Shown: positions 62,258 through 64,000 of the stretch, in pieces
How positions within the stretch are numbered: the first letter of the stretch is position 1
Layout of the letters: each line of letters opens with the position of its first letter
From: Bacteroidota bacterium
GTDB taxonomy: Bacteria > Bacteroidota > Bacteroidia > Bacteroidales > Lentimicrobiaceae
Direction: 5' to 3'
Assembly: GCA_009773515.1 (NCBI GenBank)
Contig: WSXX01000006.1
Span: 62,001 to 126,000, forward strand
DNA: 64,000 nucleotides
Notes under the pieces: generated by a model
The model's database searches: none
Told to the model about the DNA's origin: nothing
Seen by the model: only the letters and a program-made list of their open reading frames with translations
Translations under genes and position numbers: made by a program

Positions 62258-64000
62258 TTATCTGATAAACATCAGTTCACGGTACTTTGGTAATGGCCAT
62301 AGTTCGTTATCAACCATAAGTTCCAGTTTATCGGCATGATATCTGATTTCCTCGAAAAATGGCAGCACCATACCCTGATATCCAATTGCCAGATCTTCGG
62401 GTGACTCAATCTTATTAACTTCTTTACGGGCTTCAACCATCTTCTGAACCTGTTCTTTAATGATTGCTATATGTTCAGATATTTCCTTTATGGTATCAAG
62501 TTGATTCTTTGATAAGGCAACAAAGGTTTTGTTATCTAGCACCTCTTTTAAACCTTTAACATTATCAATAAGCAGATTCTGATACCTGATGGCAATAGGG
62601 ATGATATGATTTATTGCCAGATCACCAAGAACACGGGATTCGATCTGAATTTTGCGGATGTAATTTTCGAGCTTTATTTCGTAACGGGCTCTTACTTCAC
62701 GCTCTGTCAGGATATCATGGTCAATAAACATCTGAATTACTTCAGGCTTCAGCAAACTCTTAAGAGCATGAGGAGTGTCGGGGATATTAGACAAACCTCT
62801 TTTGGCGGCTTCGTTTATCCACTCTTCACTGTAGCTGTTCCCTTCAAATCTGATTCGTTTTGATTCAATGATATACTTTCTGATAACGGTGAACATTGCA
62901 TCTTCTTTGTTCACTTTTCCCTTAATAAGATCATCCACCTCTGCCCTGAATTTTTTCAACTGATCAGCAACAATAAGGTTCAAACCTATCATAGGTTTAG
63001 CACAGCTTGAAGATGAACCTACAGCCCTGAATTCAAACTTATTACCTGTAAATGCAAATGGAGAAGTTCTGTTACGGTCGGTATTGTCAAGTAGAATTTC
63101 CGGAATCCGTGGAATATTAATATTATGTGCTGAGCCTTCACCTGCTTTAGAAACGGCTTTTTTATCAGTTTTCTCAATCAGATCAAGTGTTTCAGAAAGC
63201 TGCTTACCAATAAAAGCAGAAATAATTGCAGGCGGTGCTTCATGAGCTCCTAACCTCAGATCGTTTCCCGAAGTTGCAACATAAGCCCTCAGCACATCGG
63301 CGTGGGTATCAACAGCTTTAAGAATATTGGCCAGAAAAACCAGAAATCTGAGGTTTGATTTTGGCGTTTTACCAGGACTCAGGAGGTTTTCGCCCCCATC
63401 AGTACTCATCGACCAGTTGTTATGCTTTCCTGAACCATTTACACCTGCATATGGTTTTTCGTGAAGTAAAACTGTATAACCGTGGCGTTTACCTACTTTC
63501 TCGAGCAAGTGCATCAACAGCTGATTGTGATCAACAGCCACATTCACTTCTTCATAAACCGGGGCACATTCAAACTGGTTGGGAGCAACTTCATTATGAC
63601 GTGTTCTTACCGGAATGCCAAGCCGATGTGCTTCATATTCAAATTCGCGCATGAAATCAATCACCTTTTCAGGAATAATTCCAAAATAATGATCAGACAA
63701 CTGCTGATCCTTTGCACTGGAATGTCCGAAAAGAGTGCGACCGGTAAGCATAAGATCGGGGCGTGCATTGTATAATGCAGTGTCAACCAGAAAATATTCC
63801 TGCTCCCAACCCAAAGTGGCATAAACCCGGGAAACATTCTTATCGAAATACCTGCAAACTTCGGTTGCTTCGCGGTCAAGAGAAATAGAAGTCTTGAGTA
63901 AGGGGGTTTTATAATCCAAAGCTTCACCAGTGTAAGAAACAAAAATGGTTGGAATACACAGGGTTTTATCCATTATAAAAGCCGGAGATGTAGGATCCCA
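62258..64000 (-). CDS. glnN: Glutamine synthetase type III, 5' part outside the window
   Basis: The C-terminal 580 residues of a GSIII enzyme (family length about 730), which joins ammonia to glutamate. The frame runs in from the right edge (WDPTSPAFIMDKTLC at the edge), so the ATG at 63973 is internal and the true start lies beyond 64000. GSIII blocks are clear: GWEQEYFLVD, TRHNEVAPNQFECAP, KPYAGVNGSGKHNNWS, then GNDLRLGAHEAPPAI. No other nitrogen gene is in view. Confidence 0.96.
   Translation of the reverse strand, partial: WDPTSPAFIMDKTLCIPTIFVSYTGEALDYKTPLLKTSISLDREATEVCRYFDKNVSRVYATLGWEQEYFLVDTALYNARPDLMLTGRTLFGHSSAKDQQLSDHYFGIIPEKVIDFMREFEYEAHRLGIPVRTRHNEVAPNQFECAPVYEEVNVAVDHNQLLMHLLEKVGKRHGYTVLLHEKPYAGVNGSGKHNNWSMSTDGGENLLSPGKTPKSNLRFLVFLANILKAVDTHADVLRAYVATSGNDLRLGAHEAPPAIISAFIGKQLSETLDLIEKTDKKAVSKAGEGSAHNINIPRIPEILLDNTDRNRTSPFAFTGNKFEFRAVGSSSSCAKPMIGLNLIVADQLKKFRAEVDDLIKGKVNKEDAMFTVIRKYIIESKRIRFEGNSYSEEWINEAAKRGLSNIPDTPHALKSLLKPEVIQMFIDHDILTEREVRARYEIKLENYIRKIQIESRVLGDLAINHIIPIAIRYQNLLIDNVKGLKEVLDNKTFVALSKNQLDTIKEISEHIAIIKEQVQKMVEARKEVNKIESPEDLAIGYQGMVLPFFEEIRYHADKLELMVDNELWPLPKYRELMFIR

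Noticed and set aside
1-64000. CRISPR arrays, insertion sequences, toxin-antitoxin or restriction genes
   Set aside because: None seen: no spaced direct-repeat series, transposase, nuclease or methyltransferase genes were recognised on either strand.

Overview
This 64 kb window is a stretch of chromosome from a member of the Bacteroidota, most likely a Bacteroidales/Marinilabiliales-type free-living heterotroph. The signs are: two secreted proteins with type IX secretion sorting tails (one beta-helix protein, one esterase); many start sites preceded by the Bacteroidota -7 box TANNTTTG with no clear Shine-Dalgarno; a TonB-dependent receptor with a carboxypeptidase-like plug extension; type III glutamine synthetase; and families typical of the phylum (DUF3127, DUF4301, DUF4831, DUF6089-like barrels, LuxC-like acyl-CoA reductase). 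The species cannot be fixed from the sequence alone. I see no transposase, prophage, CRISPR array, rRNA or integron.

Layout. 1-8.3 kb: acyl-CoA reductase, serC, aat, guaD, a DUF3127 protein with an SSB-like acidic tip, a TPR histidine kinase and a radical SAM activase-like protein. 8.3-17.9 kb: a sorted beta-helix protein, then an amino-sugar cluster (ROK regulator, FucP/NagP-type permease, nucleotidyltransferase, NahK-like 1-kinase, GH20 hexosaminidase) whose logic is GlcNAc-containing glycan -> free HexNAc -> HexNAc-1-P -> nucleotide sugar. 17.9-30.9 kb: secreted esterase and lipase, two tandem tRNA-Leu genes, a nicotinamide-riboside-kinase-like protein, Na+/Ca2+ antiporter, DUF4301/DUF1858 pair, pdxH, envelope proteins and an SLC45-like permease. 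30.9-34.1 kb: the translation operon thrS-infC-rpmI-rplT, in which infC appears to start with AUA.

34.3-44.2 kb is a stress and signalling block. A PAS-only protein and a large hybrid histidine kinase flank an SOS-type mutagenesis cassette: an XRE-S24 self-cleaving repressor, divergent from a DinB-type polymerase and a short DnaE-type polymerase. The 97-bp divergent region carries two identical-pattern operators (GATTA-N5-TAATC) 23 bp apart, the upstream one abutting the repressor's own -7 box. 44.5-46.8 kb holds two AT-rich secreted proteins of unknown function. 47.1-51.3 kb is an FMN riboswitch followed by a TonB-dependent receptor and a 471-aa protein family of unknown function, which together look like a flavin-responsive outer-membrane uptake module.

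51.3-64 kb is mostly housekeeping and envelope genes: DUF302, an MFS/NAD-binding/rhodanese/DUF2062 operon, a non-canonical SDR, a DEAD-box helicase, a small lipoprotein, rarA-kdsA, a Yip1-like protein, DUF4831, DUF2061 and the 3' part of a type III glutamine synthetase gene that runs off the right edge.

Most noteworthy: the FMN-riboswitch/TonB receptor/unknown-protein module, the repressor-operator architecture of the mutagenesis cassette, the probable AUA start of infC, and the SSB-like tip on the DUF3127 protein.
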